The notes below the pieces were generated by a model. The model ran no database searches. It saw only the letters and a list, made by a program, of their open reading frames with translations, and was not told where the DNA came from. 8,561 bases of DNA from SZUA-521 sp041738285 (GTDB taxonomy: Bacteria; Pseudomonadota; Gammaproteobacteria; Pseudomonadales; Azotimanducaceae). The translations under genes were made by a program, and so were the position numbers. Of the stretch, positions 1 to 7,563 are shown in pieces (position 1 is the first letter of the stretch; each line of letters opens with the position of its first letter). The stretch spans positions 1-8,561 of the forward strand of contig JBGSQB010000109.1 in assembly GCA_041738285.1 (NCBI GenBank), written 5' to 3'.

Positions 1-200
1 TCGCCGACAAAGATGTTGGCGAGTCGGCGGCTATCGGCGCGGTCGTTGGCACCCTCGGTGGCGGGCGACGTCAGCGTCAGCAACAGGAACAACAGCAACA
101 GCAATATCAGGCCCAACAGCAACAGGCCCAGCAGGCACTGGATACGTACACGCGCGCGGTCAATGCCTGCATGCAGGGCCGCAACTACGTCGTCAATTGA
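1..200 (+). CDS. Glycine-zipper, Gln-rich envelope protein (5' partial, C-terminal end only)
   Basis: The reading frame starts at base 3, is open from the window edge and ends at TGA 198-200, so only the last 65 residues are present. They begin with a Gly/Ala stretch (GESAAIGAVVGTLGGG) that resembles the end of a glycine-zipper membrane segment. A run of Gln and Ala follows, then a C-terminal segment TRAVNACMQGRNYVVN. This order (Gly zipper, Q/A-rich linker, an ending like ACMxGRxYxV) is typical of YMGG-like Gly-zipper proteins, small secreted or lipoprotein-like envelope proteins of proteobacteria with no firmly known function. The signal peptide and most of the zipper lie outside the window. 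The next gene begins 17 nt after the stop, with its ribosome binding site in the gap, so the two are probably co-transcribed. The family call is from pattern memory and the fragment is short. Confidence 0.72.
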   Translation, partial: ADKDVGESAAIGAVVGTLGGGRRQRQQQEQQQQQYQAQQQQAQQALDTYTRAVNACMQGRNYVVN

Positions 201-202
201 AC

Positions 203-207
203 AGGAG
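203..207 (+). promoter_or_regulatory. Shine-Dalgarno AGGAG for the small exported protein
   Basis: AGGAG lies 10 nt before ATG 218. It supports that ATG as the start, rather than the in-frame TTG at 197 that overlaps the preceding stop codon. Confidence 0.7.
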
Positions 208-217
208 TATCGCCACC

Positions 218-622
218 ATGAATCGCCCTTCTCCTCTCCTGCCGGCGTGCATCCTCGCGTGCGCGGTGCCCCTTGCGGTGCAGAGTGCGGCCGCGGATTT
301 CGACGGCTCGAAGCCCCTCATCTGCGCCACCGTCGAGGCGCATGACTGTGCGGCAGAAGCCACCTGCGAATACGGCACCCCGGGCCAGCTCGGCTTACCC
401 CAGTTCCTGCGCCTCAACGTGAAGGAAAAGACAGTCCAAGGCACACAGCGAACCACCGCCATCAAGATCATCGAAGAGACCGACACGCAACTGCTGATGA
501 TGGGCACCGAACTCGGGGCTGGCTGGACAATGGCGCTGGATCGCGACACGGGCACCATGGTGATCTCCATGGCGACGAGCAGCGGCGCCGCAGTATTGTT
601 CGGCGCCTGCACACCGCTGTGA
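218..622 (+). CDS. Small exported protein of unknown function, four mature cysteines
   Basis: This 134-residue protein has an N-terminal signal peptide: Arg3, a hydrophobic stretch over residues 7-22, and a likely signal peptidase I cut after SAAA at residue 26. The mature protein, about 108 residues, starts DFDGSKPLICA. It has cysteines at about 36, 44, 50 and 131, which would allow two disulfides in the periplasm. The segments PQFLRLNVKEKTV, AGWTMALDRDTGTMVIS and the end FGACTPL look like a compact beta-rich fold. I recall similar proteins (DFDGS start, PQFL, GW, FGAC end) annotated as hypothetical in gammaproteobacteria, often beside a Gly-zipper gene, but I cannot name a Pfam family. The ATG at 218 is chosen because of the AGGAG at 203-207. 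The gene sits between the Gly-zipper gene and the AI-2E-type gene, with 22 nt to the latter. No catalytic motif is visible, and function is unknown. Confidence 0.85.
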   Translation: MNRPSPLLPACILACAVPLAVQSAAADFDGSKPLICATVEAHDCAAEATCEYGTPGQLGLPQFLRLNVKEKTVQGTQRTTAIKIIEETDTQLLMMGTELGAGWTMALDRDTGTMVISMATSSGAAVLFGACTPL

Positions 623-644
623 TCGGCGCCGACGGCGTACCTCG

Positions 645-1700
645 ATGACCAGCCCGGACAGCGAACTCGCGCGTTACATCGAGTTCGCCGTTCGAATCGG
701 GGCGTTGTTGCTCCTGCTTGCCGGATGTCTGGTGGTGCTCGCACCGTTCGCTGCGATCATCGGTTGGGCTGTGGTCGTCGCCGTCGCCCTCGACCCCACC
801 TTCGAGCGCCTTTGCAAAAGGCTCAATGGCCGCCGCAAGCTGGCGGCGGTCTTGGTCGTGATGATGCTGCTGACGGCCATGATCGTCCCCGGTGTCGCCC
901 TCTCGGAGACGCTCGTGACGGGTGTATCGAGTCTGCTTGCTGCAGCGGAGTCGGGCACGGCACGGATACCCGCGCCGCCTCCATCGATTGTCGATTGGCC
1001 GTTGATCGGCGGACAACTCTTTTCCGCATGGTCGCTCGCTGCGACCAACCTCGATGCGCTGCTCGATGCCAACCGCGACAAAGTGATTGCGATCGCGCGA
1101 TGGCTGTTCAGCCAGGTCGCATCGCTCGGTCTGGGCGTGTTGCAGGTCATCGTCGCGGTGATTGTCGCAGGCTTCGCGCTGGTTGCAGGTCATTCCATGC
1201 GCAGTTCCGGCGAGCGACTCTTCCTGCATGTCGCCGGCGAAAACGGCGCACGCTTCGGCGAACTCGCCGTGGCCACGACGCGCAGCGTTGCGCGTGGGGT
1301 GCTCGGTGTTGCGCTCATTCAAGCGTTGCTCGCAGGTCTTGGGCTGCTCGCGGCCGGCGTTCCCGGGGCCGGACTTTGGACGATGTTGGTGCTCATCCTG
1401 TGCGTCGTGCAACTTGGCCCGGTGCTGGTCCTGCTGCCTGCGGCAATTTACCTGTTCGCCACTGGCGACACCGTCACGGCAACGATTTTCAGTGCGTGGG
1501 CGGTTTTCGTACAGCTGATCGACAACGTGCTCAAGCCCGTCCTGCTCGGTCGCGGCGTCGATGTGCCGATGCTGGTGGTCGTGGTCGGGGCGATTGGCGG
1601 ATTGCTGGCTATGGGGGTGCTCGGTCTCTTTGGCGGCGCGATCGTGCTGGTGCTCGGTTTTGCTGCTGCAAAGACCTGGCTCGAACCCCTATCGGTATAG
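645..1700 (+). CDS. AI-2E family (PF01594, PerM/YdiK-like) membrane permease
   Basis: This is a 351-residue polytopic inner-membrane protein. Hydrophobic segments lie at about 16-50 (two helices), 66-85, 160-182, 216-238, 244-272, 277-293 and 306-343, with a soluble stretch at about 90-158 between the first and second membrane halves. That layout and length are usual for AI-2E family transporters. The strongest signatures are RSVARGVLGVALIQALLAG (213-231), QLGPVLVLLPAAIYL (256-270), DNVLKPVLLGRGVDVPML (293-310) and GAIGGLLAMGVLGLFGGAIV (315-334). Most relatives I recall read GLFLGP near the last motif; here it is GLFGGA, so the usual proline is absent. Members include exporters of autoinducer-2 and Na+/H+ antiporter-like proteins, so the substrate cannot be inferred. 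The start has no clear Shine-Dalgarno and follows the previous stop by 22 nt, which suggests translation coupled to the upstream gene. It converges with the DUF4239 gene across 25 bp. Confidence 0.92.
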   Translation: MTSPDSELARYIEFAVRIGALLLLLAGCLVVLAPFAAIIGWAVVVAVALDPTFERLCKRLNGRRKLAAVLVVMMLLTAMIVPGVALSETLVTGVSSLLAAAESGTARIPAPPPSIVDWPLIGGQLFSAWSLAATNLDALLDANRDKVIAIARWLFSQVASLGLGVLQVIVAVIVAGFALVAGHSMRSSGERLFLHVAGENGARFGELAVATTRSVARGVLGVALIQALLAGLGLLAAGVPGAGLWTMLVLILCVVQLGPVLVLLPAAIYLFATGDTVTATIFSAWAVFVQLIDNVLKPVLLGRGVDVPMLVVVVGAIGGLLAMGVLGLFGGAIVLVLGFAAAKTWLEPLSV

Positions 1701-1725
1701 ACGTCGCAAGGGACAGTTTACTGGT

Positions 1726-2526
1726 TCAGCGCCGTTGCCCTGTCGGCGGACCGATCTGCTGCTGGAGATCGATCAGTGGCTGTTGATTGATCGTCAGCAA
1801 TCCTTCTCGGGGGCGATCGAGATCGACCACGAGCGTGATGACGGCGCCGACCACGATGATCATCGCTGCCGCCGTGATGGGACTGCGACGGCCAAGCAGT
1901 CCCGCGCCGTACCCCACCATGCCCAGCGTAAGTGCGGATCCAAAAATCAAAAGAAACAACACGGTCTGCGGCACGCGCGCATAAAGACCCGCGGTGACGC
2001 GCTCGGCATGCAGATCGATCGTCTCGTTCAATGACTCGATATACAGAGGCAGGATCTCCGATTCGGGTGTGCTGCGAGCGAGTTCCTCGGTCATCGCCCA
2101 TAGCGCGGCATGGATCTCAGTCGAGCGGGCGACCCCTTCCTGCATGACCGCGAGATCGCTGGTGGTGGCAACTCGGAGCATCACATATTCACGCAGCAGA
2201 TCCCGGCTGATGCTGCTCGCGGGCTCCGCAAGAAAGCCGGCGCGTAGAAAGGTCGTACCCACCGAGTTGGCCTCCGCCAGCACGAGTCCGCGGCGAGCGT
2301 CGAATCGGTCCGACGCCATTCCGGTGGTGATCGCCAGCAGAAAAGCCATCAGGCCGAGGAGTGATCCGACGAGCACACCCGCTGGCCCCTCCTTCTCGTC
2401 AGGTGTGATTCGCTGATGCCACCATCCAATCCGAAAGCCGAGCTCGTAAGCGCCCAAGGCGAGGATGGCGTACGCGGTGAAGACACCACCGATGGGCAGC
2501 AAATCAAGCAGGCTCTGGAACTGCAT
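1726..2526 (-). CDS. DUF4239 / bestrophin-like domain membrane protein
   Basis: This is a 266-residue membrane protein. Predicted helices are at about 12-32, 49-69, 187-210 and 217-236: two N-terminal, then a soluble central region (75-180), then two C-terminal. Recognisable family positions are GLMAFLLAITTGMASDRFDARR (near 58-79), then EANSVGTTFLRAGFL, the central YIESLNETIDLHAER, and VDLDRPREGLL (234-244) just after the last helix. These match DUF4239 (PF14023), called bestrophin-like because its two-plus-two helix layout recalls bestrophin anion channels. Transport activity has not, to my knowledge, been shown for the bacterial family. The start ATG (complement of 2524-2526) has a GAGG ribosome site (complement of 2536-2539) 9 nt upstream. 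It diverges from the S9 peptidase gene and the two share about 110 bp of upstream DNA. The C-terminal tail is Gln/Pro-rich and probably disordered. Confidence 0.88.
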   Translation of the reverse strand: MQFQSLLDLLPIGGVFTAYAILALGAYELGFRIGWWHQRITPDEKEGPAGVLVGSLLGLMAFLLAITTGMASDRFDARRGLVLAEANSVGTTFLRAGFLAEPASSISRDLLREYVMLRVATTSDLAVMQEGVARSTEIHAALWAMTEELARSTPESEILPLYIESLNETIDLHAERVTAGLYARVPQTVLFLLIFGSALTLGMVGYGAGLLGRRSPITAAAMIIVVGAVITLVVDLDRPREGLLTINQQPLIDLQQQIGPPTGQRR

Positions 2527-2634
2527 AGTCGTCTACCTCGACGAGTGTTCGAAGGCGATCAGAAGGCAGCGTATGTTACCCAAGGGCAGAGCTATCATGC
2601 GCACCGGGTCAGTAACGCACAGGATGTCAAAGCA
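2527..2634. promoter_or_regulatory. Divergent intergenic region between the DUF4239 and S9 peptidase genes
   Basis: This stretch of about 108 bp must hold the promoters for both divergent genes. On the + strand, TATCAT at 2593-2598 matches the sigma70 -10 hexamer at five of six positions but has no good -35 at 16-18 nt. A weaker pair is TTCGAA (2549-2554) and TATGTT (2572-2577), separated by 17 nt. A short dyad, TCGTC/GACGA (2529-2533 and 2540-2544), covers the ribosome site of the minus-strand gene. These are weak matches read by eye. No strong operator is visible. Confidence 0.3.
2621..2624 (+). promoter_or_regulatory. Possible Shine-Dalgarno AGGA for the S9 peptidase GTG start
   Basis: AGGA lies 10 nt before GTG 2635. 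It favours GTG 2635 over ATG 2653, which has only GGA at 2641-2643, 9 nt upstream. The evidence is modest. Confidence 0.45.
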
Positions 2635-5004
2635 GTGATCGGATTTCGCCCAATGGGCCTGCCGGGGACGATCCCCGCGGCACTTGCGAGTGTGCTGATG
2701 GCGTCGGCTGCAACGGCCGTGGCGGATGGGGCGTACCGCGAGCCGTCGAACCCCGCCATCGTCGAACTGCTCACCGCACCGCAGGTGCCAACGGGTCTTC
2801 TGCACGCAGCCTCGGGGCGCGGTGCCCTCGTGTATCGCGAGACGCTCGTGCCCATCGACCGTATCGCGCGAACTCACCTCGGGCTCGCCGGCTACTGGAT
2901 CGACCCGACTCTACGCGCCTCTGGGTACGATTCATGGACCCAACGCGTCGTGGTGACTGACCTGCGTGCCGGCACCACGGTCGCGAAGTGGGCGCCAACG
3001 GGGCCGCCGGCCCTCGATCACGTCGAGTTCTCCCCGGACGGCAGTCGCCTCAGTGCCATCACGTTTCGCACCGGTGCGCCGCGCCTCGTGATTTTCGATA
3101 TCGACGCTGGCCGCGAACGCGTGCTGTCGGTTGCGGTGAACCCGGCCTTCGGCAAACCCTGTACGTGGATCAAAGCCGACGCGATGCTGTGCCGCATCGT
3201 GCCAGACGAGCGCGCCGAGCCGCCGGTGCCGCCCTTCCCGTCCCCCAACATCATCGAGAACACCGGTGGGCCGGCGCCCACGCGCACTTATGGCAACCTG
3301 CTCGACAACGCCTATGAGGAAGCGCTGTTCGAACATTACTTCGAAGCAACGCTCGCGGTCGTTCACGTCGACGATCGTCTGCGTCGACTCGATGCCACGC
3401 AAGGCATGCTCGCTCGCGTACAACCATCACCCGATGGCAAGTTCGCGCTGGTCGCGCGGTTGCAACGACCCTACTCGCATGTGCTGCGCGCCACGCACTT
3501 TCCCCGCACCGTGGAGCTGTGGGATATCGCACGCGGGGTCAAGCTCGCGGCAGCCACGCTGCCGCAGCAACGCGGCATCACTGCAACCAAGGGTGTACCG
3601 CTTCGTACGTTCCGGTGGAAGTCGGGCCCGACTGCGACCCTCGGCTGGATCGAGGCTGTTGAAAGCGGCGGTGAGCGCTGGGTGGAGCTGCTCGCGCCGT
3701 TCAGCGGCACATCGCGCGAAGTCACGCGACACGAATCCGGAATCGGGGCATTCGAATGGACGAATCTGGGTACGCCAGTCTTTGCACAGCACACGAATCG
3801 AGGTACCGAGGTCAGCTACTTCGTCGTGCGTCCCGACGGCGCCCCCGAGCGGATCTGGCAGGGCGCCGTGAAGGACCTCTACGGCAATCCTGGATCGGCC
3901 GTTCGCGTCGATGGTACGCGCGGCCCGATACTCGAGTTCGACCGTCGCATCTTCCTGACCAGCGACGGTCTTGGTCCGGAAGGCCCGAGTCCGTTCGTCG
4001 ATGCCTTGAATCTCGATACATTGAAGACAGATCGCATCGCCCAAGCACCGGAGGGGATCTACGAGCGCCTGATGGGAATCGTCGACCCCAAGTCCCGGCT
4101 CGCCGTCACCGTGCGCGAATCCGAAACGGAACCACCGCAGGTCAACGTCGGCACGATCGAGGAGCGCAGACTGCTCACCGTGTTGGACAACCCGTTTCCA
4201 CAACTCGATCAGGTGGAGCGACGCAACGTGCGTTACACCCGCGCCGATGGCGTGCCTCTCAACGGCATGCTCTATCTACCGCGCGACCGTGACCCGGCCA
4301 AGCCCCTGCCAACACTCGTGTGGATCTATCCCGCCGAGTATTCAGGCGAGGAACTGGCCGCACAGGTCGACTCGCGCCGCTACCGATTCCACCAGATCAA
4401 GGAAGCATCACCCATCGCTGTGGTGCTGGCCGGCTATGCGTTGTTGCTGAACCCGACGGTCCCGATCATTGGGGAAGGCGAAACCGCCAACGATGCGTAC
4501 GTGCCGCAACTCGTGTCCAGCATGGAGGCGGCCATCAACTACCTGGTGGAGCAAGGTATCTCCGACCGTGACCGGATGGCCGTTGGGGGCCGCAGCTACG
4601 GCGCATTCTCGACCGCGAACTTGCTCGTGCACACCGATCTGTTCCGCACGGGCATTGCGATCAGTGGCGCTTACAATCGGACCCTCACGCCGTTCGGGTT
4701 TCAACACGAGAAGCGCTCGTTCTGGGAAGCGACCGACTTCTACACGCGTATGTCCCCGTTCTACCTCGCTGATGAGATCACCGAGCCTCTGCTGCTGATG
4801 CACGGCGGTGCGGATGACAACCCGGGCACACCCACGCTGCAAGCTCAGCGCTTCTTCCACGCCCTGCTCGGCAACGGCGTGAACGTGCGCTATGTAGTAT
4901 TGCCGTTCGAACGGCACCACTATCGCGCCCGCGAGAATGTGCTGCACACATCAGCTGAAATGCTCGACTGGCTCGATCGCACGATCGGCGCGGGAAGAAA
5001 ATGA
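2635..5004 (+). CDS. Exported S9-family serine peptidase, glutamyl endopeptidase-like
   Basis: From GTG 2635 the protein has 789 residues. It is a prolyl-oligopeptidase-fold enzyme: an N-terminal propeller-like region (about 50-540) precedes an alpha/beta hydrolase domain (about 560-789). The nearest family I recognise is plant chloroplast glutamyl endopeptidase and its bacterial relatives. Shared signatures are RPYSHV (278-283) with FPRTVELWD, then PTVPIIGEGETANDAYVPQL, GGRSYGAF, SGAYNRTLTPFGFQ, HGGADDNPGT and ERHHYRARE. The likely triad is Ser654, Asp727 and His761. An N-terminal signal (Arg5, hydrophobic 13-29, cut near A28-V-A30) points to the periplasm, so a role in peptide breakdown there is likely; glutamyl specificity is inferred from homology. 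Two changes sit next to catalytic residues: Arg for the usual His before Ser654, and His for the usual Gly after His761. ATG 2653 is an alternative start (783 residues). The frame stays open upstream to ATG 2416, but that part is antisense to the DUF4239 gene and lacks a signal peptide at its start. Confidence 0.9.
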   Translation: MIGFRPMGLPGTIPAALASVLMASAATAVADGAYREPSNPAIVELLTAPQVPTGLLHAASGRGALVYRETLVPIDRIARTHLGLAGYWIDPTLRASGYDSWTQRVVVTDLRAGTTVAKWAPTGPPALDHVEFSPDGSRLSAITFRTGAPRLVIFDIDAGRERVLSVAVNPAFGKPCTWIKADAMLCRIVPDERAEPPVPPFPSPNIIENTGGPAPTRTYGNLLDNAYEEALFEHYFEATLAVVHVDDRLRRLDATQGMLARVQPSPDGKFALVARLQRPYSHVLRATHFPRTVELWDIARGVKLAAATLPQQRGITATKGVPLRTFRWKSGPTATLGWIEAVESGGERWVELLAPFSGTSREVTRHESGIGAFEWTNLGTPVFAQHTNRGTEVSYFVVRPDGAPERIWQGAVKDLYGNPGSAVRVDGTRGPILEFDRRIFLTSDGLGPEGPSPFVDALNLDTLKTDRIAQAPEGIYERLMGIVDPKSRLAVTVRESETEPPQVNVGTIEERRLLTVLDNPFPQLDQVERRNVRYTRADGVPLNGMLYLPRDRDPAKPLPTLVWIYPAEYSGEELAAQVDSRRYRFHQIKEASPIAVVLAGYALLLNPTVPIIGEGETANDAYVPQLVSSMEAAINYLVEQGISDRDRMAVGGRSYGAFSTANLLVHTDLFRTGIAISGAYNRTLTPFGFQHEKRSFWEATDFYTRMSPFYLADEITEPLLLMHGGADDNPGTPTLQAQRFFHALLGNGVNVRYVVLPFERHHYRARENVLHTSAEMLDWLDRTIGAGRK

Positions 5005-5043
5005 GGGAATCTGTTCCTGCCCAAGGGCGCTCCCGCAACGAAC

Positions 5044-6441
5044 CTAGACCGCTCGGCCTTCGCGGCGCAGCATCGCATCGTACGTTGCGTATTTGTAGAG
5101 ATCGCCGAGGGTCGGGTAGTTGAAGCAGGCGCGGTTGAACAGTTCGGCGCCGGCGTCTTGTAGCATGGCCAGAAGACCGATGTGCACAACCTCGGTTGCC
5201 TGCTCACCCAGTACGTGAACGCCGAGCAAACGCATGTCATCACGGCGGAAGATGAGTTTTAGAAACCCACCGTCGTCGCCGATCAGCCGCCCGCGCGCGT
5301 TGTAGGCATAGGGCGCGCGCCCGACGACGTAGTCGACACCTGACACCTGCACGGCAGTTTCAGTATCCCCGACCATGCTTGCTTCGGGAATCGTGTAAAT
5401 GCCAATTGGCAGCAGCGACGCCATCTGCTTGTCGAGCAAATCGAATGCGTGCGCCATCGCCACCCGCGCCTGTTCCATACTGGTCGCGGCCAATGCCGGC
5501 GCACCAACCACGTCACCCGCCGCATAGATGTGCGGCACGGCGGACTGATAGCTGCCGTTGACGGCGAGCAAGCCGCGTTCGCCGACCGCAAGATCGGCCA
5601 AGTCCAGGCGGAGGTCGTCGGTGTTGCTCTTGCGTCCGGCTGCAACCAGCACGTCGGTGACGGATAGAATGCGTCCCGAACTCAACACGAGTTCAATCGA
5701 CCCGCCGGCCCTCGGCTCGCACGAAACGACCCGTTCGCCCCAGTGGAACCGCACACCGTTGCGCTGCAACCCGGCTGCGATGCCAGCCGAGATGTCGGCG
5801 TCGAGGAACGGCAACAATCGGTCGCGGCCATCGATCAGGTCGACCTTGACGCCGAGCGCGGCGAAGGTTCCTGCGTATTCCGCGCCGATGACACCGGCGC
5901 CAACCACTGCGAGTCGCTCCGGCAGCGCGCTGATGGCAAGCAGCTCATCAGAGTCGTGCACGCGGGAGTGATCGAAGGGAAAGCCCGGTGGTTGTACGGG
6001 GGTAGAACCAGTCGCGACCAGGATCACCGCGCCGCTGACTTGCGATCGCCGCCCGGTCGGGTCGGTCACCTCAACGGTGTGCGGATCGACAAACCTGCCC
6101 GCGCCGCGTCTGACAGTAACGTCGAGCCGCCGCATCCGTGACTCCATCTGTTCGCGCATCGCGTCGCGAACATGGGCGGCGTGGTACGCAAGCTCAGGTA
6201 CGGTCACCGACCGCTCGAGGCTGACATCGATGCCGAGCAGCTTGCGTGCGCGCCAGCCGGAGATGACCAGCGCGCTCTCGCGCAGCGCCTTACTCGGCAG
6301 CGTGCCGGTGTTGAGTCCGGCACCGCCAATGCTAGCCGCACGCTCGATCAGGGCGACGCGTTTGCCGAACGCCGCTGCCGTATTCGCACCGCTCCAGCCG
6401 GCGGGTCCGCCGCCGATGACCACGAGGTCGAATTCGTTCAC
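5044..6441 (-). CDS. sthA: SthA-like soluble pyridine nucleotide transhydrogenase / FAD-NAD(P) oxidoreductase
   Basis: This 465-residue flavoprotein matches E. coli SthA (466) in length. SthA moves hydride between NADPH and NAD+ in the cytosol. In order it shows an FAD dinucleotide motif IGGGPAG (9-15), the active-site loop GGAGLNTGTLPSKAL (39-53), the NAD(P) motif GAGVIGAEYA (181-190) with VDLIDGRDRLL (200-210), the second FAD motif YAAGDVVG (306-313), and a dimerisation domain with PIGIYTIPEASMVG (345-358), HVLGEQATEVVHIG (409-422) and FNYPTLGDLYKYA (440-452). The ending is the SthA type (FNYPT) and lacks the HPT...E base of disulfide reductases. The cysteine that SthA keeps in the loop is Gly42 here and the second site is Thr47, so disulfide chemistry is excluded. 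The GTG start (complement of 6439-6441) overlaps the upstream TGA as GTGA and has no Shine-Dalgarno, so translation is probably coupled to the YiaV-like gene. The exact substrate is uncertain because several NAD(P)/FAD oxidoreductases share this sequence type. Confidence 0.85.
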   Translation of the reverse strand: MNEFDLVVIGGGPAGWSGANTAAAFGKRVALIERAASIGGAGLNTGTLPSKALRESALVISGWRARKLLGIDVSLERSVTVPELAYHAAHVRDAMREQMESRMRRLDVTVRRGAGRFVDPHTVEVTDPTGRRSQVSGAVILVATGSTPVQPPGFPFDHSRVHDSDELLAISALPERLAVVGAGVIGAEYAGTFAALGVKVDLIDGRDRLLPFLDADISAGIAAGLQRNGVRFHWGERVVSCEPRAGGSIELVLSSGRILSVTDVLVAAGRKSNTDDLRLDLADLAVGERGLLAVNGSYQSAVPHIYAAGDVVGAPALAATSMEQARVAMAHAFDLLDKQMASLLPIGIYTIPEASMVGDTETAVQVSGVDYVVGRAPYAYNARGRLIGDDGGFLKLIFRRDDMRLLGVHVLGEQATEVVHIGLLAMLQDAGAELFNRACFNYPTLGDLYKYATYDAMLRREGRAV

Positions 6442-7562
6442 TTGATCGGGTACACGTAATTCAGCCACCCGACCATTCGCAGCAGCACCTTGCGCATGAT
6501 GGCGACATGCGAAAAGCGATCGCCGTAGACGACGACTTGGCCCTGAACGCCGCGCGGCAAGTTGTAGGTGTCGAGATCCTCGTCGAGCGCGACGACGGCA
6601 ATCGCCCGGCCGTTCTTCGCGAGCGCATCCGCCGACACCAGGGCCCCGCGTCCTTGAATCTGACCTTCCGCCATGGCCGGCGCGACGCGTAGCACCGTGC
6701 CTTTGAACACGTGGCCTGGGACACCATCGAGAATGACCTCGGCCGCCGCTCCGACTTCGATCAAAGCCATCGAGTTCTGCCAGAAACTGCCCACCATCAC
6801 CCGCTCCTGATCCGGCAGGAACGTCACCAGCGGGGCCAGTGGAAACGGCACCGCCATCATGCCCGGCCGCACCGCGAGTTGGGTGACCGTGCCGTCTTCC
6901 GGCGCCCGAATCACGGTATTGGCGAGGTCGTACTCGGCTTCGCGCAGTTCGGCACGCAGTTGCGCTACCTGCGCATCCTCGCCTTCGTAGGCGTCTTCGA
7001 TCTTCAGACGCAGGCTCCGCTCGCGCGCCATCGCCGACTCGAGCTCTGCCTCCGAACCGAGATAGAGCTGACGACGATCCTCGATCTCCTTGGCCGTGAA
7101 CGCCGTGGGTGCGGCAGCGTAGCGGTCGTAGGCCTGCTTGGCGCGATCGCGATTGGTCCGCGCGGCATCGACCTGCGCGCGCGCCGACTTCCAATCCTCT
7201 TCCGAGGCGAGTGATCCTTGCGACACCTCCGTCAGTCGCGCCCGATTGCGCACGACCTCGAGTTCGAACGGTATGGGGTCGATTCGAAACAGCACAGCGC
7301 CCGCCTCGACATGCTGATTCGGCTCGACTTCCACTGCGATGACCGGTCCCCTGACGGTCGGCACGATCGGTGTCGTGACGAACACCTCCTTCGCAAATTT
7401 GGCGTAGGGATGAAAGTAGTTCATCAGCAGGATCAACGCGCCGATCAGGAACACGCCACCGAGGGCTGCCGTTGGCACCGTCCATTTGTTGAGTGGAATC
7501 TTGAAGGTCTTGAAGATGATCGTGCACAAACCCACGTACGTCGCGATCAGCAGAAGATCCAT
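6438..7562 (-). CDS. yiaV: HlyD-family membrane adaptor, YiaV-like
   Basis: This 374-residue periplasmic adaptor is anchored in the inner membrane. Two hydrophobic segments (about 3-19 and 31-50) open the protein. Next come the first lipoyl half (PTVRGPVIAVEVEPNQHVEAGAVLFRIDP, about 68-96), a coiled-coil hairpin (about 98-213), the second lipoyl half (NTVIRAPEDGTVTQLAVRPG, 215-234) and a beta-barrel region. The last 25 residues, SHVAIMRKVLLRMVGWLNYV, are nearly those I recall for E. coli YiaV, as are MDLL at the start and TAALGGVFL(I/V) at 31-40. HlyD/EmrA-type proteins usually connect an inner-membrane pump to an outer-membrane channel, but no pump or TolC gene is nearby and the role of YiaV is poorly defined. 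The start is ATG (complement of 7560-7562) with AGGAG 7 nt upstream. It lies 1 nt after the YiaW-like stop and its own stop overlaps the sthA-like start. Confidence 0.93.
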   Translation of the reverse strand: MDLLLIATYVGLCTIIFKTFKIPLNKWTVPTAALGGVFLIGALILLMNYFHPYAKFAKEVFVTTPIVPTVRGPVIAVEVEPNQHVEAGAVLFRIDPIPFELEVVRNRARLTEVSQGSLASEEDWKSARAQVDAARTNRDRAKQAYDRYAAAPTAFTAKEIEDRRQLYLGSEAELESAMARERSLRLKIEDAYEGEDAQVAQLRAELREAEYDLANTVIRAPEDGTVTQLAVRPGMMAVPFPLAPLVTFLPDQERVMVGSFWQNSMALIEVGAAAEVILDGVPGHVFKGTVLRVAPAMAEGQIQGRGALVSADALAKNGRAIAVVALDEDLDTYNLPRGVQGQVVVYGDRFSHVAIMRKVLLRMVGWLNYVYPIK

Positions 7563-7563
7563 C

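Noticed and set aside
78..158. CAG/CAA-rich repetitive tract as a possible microsatellite or CRISPR-like repeat.
   Set aside because: It is coding low complexity (Gln/Ala linker of the Gly-zipper protein) without regular repeat and spacer units.
468..1412. 314-residue minus-strand open frame across the AI-2E gene.
   Set aside because: Composition (His, Arg, Gln and Asp rich, no hydrophobic core or motif) is that of a high-GC antisense shadow; the + strand frame is a clear family member.
1701..1725. Terminator between the convergent AI-2E and DUF4239 genes.
   Set aside because: The 25-bp gap holds no stem-loop or T tract.
725..1786. 353-residue + strand open frame overlapping the AI-2E gene in another frame.
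   Set aside because: It is Arg- and Cys-rich with no recognisable domain, and it is a frame-shifted shadow of the transporter.
2416..2634. Upstream in-frame extension of the S9 peptidase to ATG 2416.
   Set aside because: It runs antisense through the start of the DUF4239 gene, has low-complexity charged sequence, and would place the signal peptide about 75 residues inside the protein.
3427..4203. 258-residue minus-strand open frame inside the S9 peptidase gene.
   Set aside because: It is antisense to a well-supported coding region, with no start signal or motif.
5005..5043. Possible bidirectional terminator between the convergent S9 and sthA-like genes.
   Set aside because: Only 3-5 bp stems can be drawn (for example GGAA/TTCC) and no T or A tract follows, so an intrinsic terminator is not supported.
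6442..7527. The sthA-like reading frame stays open for about 1.1 kb upstream, suggesting an 827-residue fusion protein.
   Set aside because: The upstream part is a shadow of the YiaV-like gene in another frame, rich in Arg, Gly and Ala, with no domain. The true protein starts with the FAD motif just after GTG 6441, matching SthA length.
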